Source of the DNA: Alphaproteobacteria bacterium
GTDB taxonomy: Bacteria > Pseudomonadota > Alphaproteobacteria > RF32 > CAG-239
NCBI GenBank assembly: GCA_017479785.1
Contig: JAFVBT010000082.1
Span: 1 to 8,497, forward strand
Length of the DNA: 8,497 nt
Direction of reading: 5' to 3'
Under the pieces are notes generated by a model. The model had not been told where the DNA came from and made no database searches. It was given only the letters and a program-made list of their open reading frames with translations. Within the stretch, counting starts at the first letter, position 1. Every line of letters begins with the position of its first letter. A program made the translations under genes and the position numbers. Below are positions 6,650 to 8,497 of this stretch, piece by piece.

Positions 6650-6764
6650 ATTAACCTCTTTTTTTTACACTATATTCTAAAATTATGCAGATGCAACGAA
6701 AAAAAATATTTTATTAAAAAGATATTTGTTATATATGTACTCAACAATGGCCAAAGGAGGGCTT
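6650..6764. promoter_or_regulatory. Divergent AT-rich promoter region between the zinc-ribbon gene and ftsE
   Basis: This 115-bp region must hold the main promoters for both directions. On the minus strand, TAGAAT (6679-6674, 5 of 6 to TATAAT) or the overlapping TATAGT (6674-6669, 5 of 6) could be the -10 box. TTGCAT 16 bp upstream of TATAGT is a weak -35. Either choice gives a leader of roughly 12-20 nt before the zinc-ribbon start. On the plus strand several TATA-like hexamers occur around 6705-6736, but I see no convincing -35. A run of A at 6699-6707 is another candidate UP-like or bending element. Individual elements are uncertain. Confidence 0.45.
6753..6760 (+). promoter_or_regulatory. 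Shine-Dalgarno site fixing the ftsE start
   Basis: AAAGGAGG lies 4 nt before the ATG at 6765. The reading frame is open further upstream (TTG 6726, ATG 6735, ATG 6747), but those starts lack a ribosome binding site and would bury this one inside the coding region. The ATG at 6765 also matches usual FtsE lengths. Confidence 0.8.
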
Positions 6765-7469
6765 ATGACAAATAGATCGGCAAATATTGCGCATCCTGTT
6801 ATTGATTTGCAGAACGTTTCCGTCGGATATGACGGTAATGATGTTTTGGAAAATATTCATATATCATTGGCTGCCGGCTCTTTTACGTTTGTAACCGGAA
6901 AAAGCGGCGCCGGCAAAACAACTCTGCTCAGCATGCTTTATTTAATGAAGAAGCCGAGTAAAGGGGTTTTAAATGTTTTCGGGAAAAATATAAATTTTTC
7001 AAATCGCGAGAGTTTGGCACAAATGCGGCAGAAAATTGGGGTAGTGTTCCAAGATTTCCGTTTGCTGGAGCATATGACAGTCTATGATAATATTGCTTTG
7101 CCGTTACGTGTGCGCGGGATGAATGAAAAAGAAATACATAAAAGAGTAACGGAACTGCTTAAATGGATTGAGCTGCATAAAAGTATATATCGGGTATGCA
7201 ACACACTTTCCGGCGGTGAAAAACAACGCGTTGCCATTGCCAGAGCCGTTATTAACAGGCCGGATATTTTATTTGCCGACGAGCCGACCGGAAGCATTGA
7301 TTCGGAAATAGCCGAGAAATTAATGCGATTATTTGTAGAACTGAACAGAGTGGGAACCACAATAATTATTGCCACCCATAATGAGCAACTAACTTCAAAA
7401 TACAACTATCAACGAATTGATTTGTCCGGCGGTACGGCAAAACTGTATCCGGCATTGCAACACATTTAA
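6765..7469 (+). CDS. ftsE: Cell division ATP-binding protein FtsE
   Basis: ATPase subunit of the FtsEX ABC-type complex. With FtsX it sits at the division site on the inner membrane and, in studied bacteria, uses ATP cycling to activate peptidoglycan hydrolysis rather than to transport a solute. The 234-residue protein has every expected nucleotide-binding motif: Walker A GKSGAGKT (45-52), Q-loop Q96 in VVFQDFRLL, signature LSGGEKQ (148-154), Walker B ILFADEP (168-174) with catalytic E173, and the switch histidine H205 in ATHN. The QDFRLL segment after the Q-loop is typical of FtsE as opposed to LolD or MacB-type ATPases. The N-terminal extension before the first strand is about 11 residues. 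It is followed 12 bp later by ftsX, its obligate partner, which settles the identity. Confidence 0.95.
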   Translation: MTNRSANIAHPVIDLQNVSVGYDGNDVLENIHISLAAGSFTFVTGKSGAGKTTLLSMLYLMKKPSKGVLNVFGKNINFSNRESLAQMRQKIGVVFQDFRLLEHMTVYDNIALPLRVRGMNEKEIHKRVTELLKWIELHKSIYRVCNTLSGGEKQRVAIARAVINRPDILFADEPTGSIDSEIAEKLMRLFVELNRVGTTIIIATHNEQLTSKYNYQRIDLSGGTAKLYPALQHI

Positions 7470-7481
7470 CGGAGAAAATGA

Positions 7482-8390
7482 ATGATAAGAGAGCTTTCTC
7501 GCAAAAACGAAATTCCGACAGAAGATGAAGACACATCCGTCTTTATGTATGTGTTGACTTCCATTTATATGTATCTGTTTGTCATAATCTTTGCTATTGT
7601 AATGGCCATCAGCTCTATGGCTTCTAATTGGGAAAAAGATATTCTGGGATCTATTACCGTACAAATTATACCGGTTGAAGATGAAAATAAACACATTGAT
7701 ACCCAAAAAACGGAAGAACAGCTTAATAAAGTTTTGCAATATATGGAAAATATCAGCGGAGTTAAAAGTGTAAATGCTCTTGATGGTCAAACAATAGAGC
7801 GACTGATGCGCCCATGGCTGGGATCAAAGGTGGATATTTCAGCGTTGCCGATTCCGCATTTATTGGATATTCAGCTTTATCCGGATGCCGAAATTAATTA
7901 TGACGAAATTACTCTCGGGCTTCGTAAAGTTACACCGAATGCTTCTATTGATAATCATCGTTTATGGCTCAGTAAACTTATCAAGTTTGCATCATCGTTA
8001 AAAACTTTGGCATTGTCCGTTTTGGTGATGGTTATTGCCATCGGTGCGTTTTCTATTTATTACTCGGCGCGCACAAGCCTTAACATTAATATGAGTTCCA
8101 TTGAAATTTTGCATATCATCGGTGCACGCGATCAATATATTGCCAAGCAATATGCGCGCAGTTACGGAAAAATAGGCTTTTTTGCCGGAGTTATCGGTTT
8201 GCTGGCGGCAATCCCGTGTATTATTTTAGTCGGGAAGTACGGCATGTCAACCGGAAGCGGATTATTGAACGGCGCAAGTTTATCACAAATAGATTGGTTT
8301 TTGATGATGATGTCACCGCTGTTTTCTTTATTTTATGCCGCGGCAATGGCCTATGTAACGGTTAAAAAATCTTTGGAAAGAATGTGTTAA
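7482..8390 (+). CDS. ftsX: Cell division protein FtsX
   Basis: Membrane subunit of the FtsEX complex. The 302 residues show the family topology: a cytoplasmic N-terminus, TM1 at about 24-46, a large extracytoplasmic loop at about 47-170, TM2 at about 173-195, TM3 at about 229-251, TM4 at about 270-294, and a short basic C-terminus. The cytoplasmic loop between TM2 and TM3 contains SSIEILHIIGARDQYIAKQY, the FtsX/MacB-like coupling segment expected to contact FtsE. In FtsX the large loop normally engages an amidase activator or hydrolase; which one applies here cannot be seen. GGAG (7471-7474) is 7 nt before the ATG at 7482; another ATG at 7478 is out of frame. No truncation is seen. Confidence 0.94.
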   Translation: MIRELSRKNEIPTEDEDTSVFMYVLTSIYMYLFVIIFAIVMAISSMASNWEKDILGSITVQIIPVEDENKHIDTQKTEEQLNKVLQYMENISGVKSVNALDGQTIERLMRPWLGSKVDISALPIPHLLDIQLYPDAEINYDEITLGLRKVTPNASIDNHRLWLSKLIKFASSLKTLALSVLVMVIAIGAFSIYYSARTSLNINMSSIEILHIIGARDQYIAKQYARSYGKIGFFAGVIGLLAAIPCIILVGKYGMSTGSGLLNGASLSQIDWFLMMMSPLFSLFYAAAMAYVTVKKSLERMC

Positions 8391-8497
8391 TGTTGTTCAC
8401 GAAAAAGAAACTGGTTATTTTATTTGTTATCATTGGTTGCCTGTTGTCATTCTGGTTAGCCGGCTTGATCTGGTTTGGTTTTTATATTCGTAATTTA
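8390..8497 (+). CDS. Start of a membrane-anchored protein, probably YdcF/DUF218 family (3' end outside window)
   Basis: The ATG overlaps the ftsX stop by one base (TAATG), implying translational coupling. Only 36 codons are visible: a short basic head (MLFTKKK) followed by a hydrophobic segment at about 8-32 (LVILFVIIGCLLSFWLAGLI...), which looks like an uncleaved N-terminal signal anchor. In many alphaproteobacteria the gene after ftsX is a YdcF (DUF218) protein with this kind of N-terminus, followed by a 1-acylglycerol-3-phosphate acyltransferase. The family name therefore rests on position and topology; no diagnostic domain residue lies in the window. Confidence 0.5.
   Translation, partial: MLFTKKKLVILFVIIGCLLSFWLAGLIWFGFYIRNL

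Noticed and set aside
6726..6764. Thirteen-residue N-terminal extension of FtsE from a TTG start
   Set aside because: It would place the strong AAAGGAGG inside the coding sequence and add residues absent from FtsE proteins.
7478..7481. ATG at 7478 as an alternative ftsX start
   Set aside because: It is in another frame and soon meets a stop codon. The ATG at 7482 has correct spacing from GGAG and gives full-length FtsX.
7082..7790. Minus-strand reading frames opposite ftsE and ftsX
   Set aside because: They overlap strongly conserved genes on the other strand, have no plausible start signals and no recognisable protein features.

Overview
The window is ordinary chromosomal housekeeping DNA from an AT-rich bacterium, most likely an alphaproteobacterium. 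The pointers are the yqeY-dnaG-rpoD order, a zinc-ribbon/one-TM gene divergent from ftsEX, and an apparent YdcF-like gene starting inside the ftsX stop codon. A pyruvate:ferredoxin oxidoreductase gene at the left edge suggests an anaerobic or fermentative lifestyle. From memory, low-GC gut-associated alphaproteobacterial lineages known mostly from metagenomes (the group once labelled 'Azospirillum sp. CAG', order RF32) fit best. This placement is inference and was not tested by any search.

Layout. 1-908 (+): 3' end of nifJ, closed by a strong hairpin terminator that could work in both directions. 964-1298: gene-free convergent intergenic region with two degenerate direct copies, plus a fragment, of a palindrome-ended dispersed repeat and a second hairpin. 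6649 down to 1299 (-): an operon-like run of a zinc-ribbon membrane protein, yqeY, dnaG and rpoD. Gaps are 17 bp and 9 bp, then 96 bp before rpoD, where there is a good sigma-70-type promoter candidate and a perfect 8-bp hairpin. 6650-6764: AT-rich divergent promoter region. 6765-8497 (+): ftsE, ftsX and the first 36 codons of a probable YdcF-family membrane protein, nearly contiguous.

Function. The minus-strand block is a version of the macromolecular synthesis operon: primase for replication and the primary sigma factor for transcription, preceded by a YqeY-domain protein and an uncharacterised zinc-ribbon membrane protein. The plus-strand block encodes the FtsEX ABC complex, which in studied bacteria couples the divisome to cell-wall hydrolysis, followed by an envelope-type gene. 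The two blocks share one short divergent intergenic region, which could allow co-regulation of division with replication and transcription.

I found no CRISPR array, tRNA, rRNA, prophage, transposase gene or obvious new defence or biosynthetic system. The parts most worth a second look are the intergenic repeat family, the rpoD leader, the zinc-ribbon gene and the large acidic insert in RpoD.
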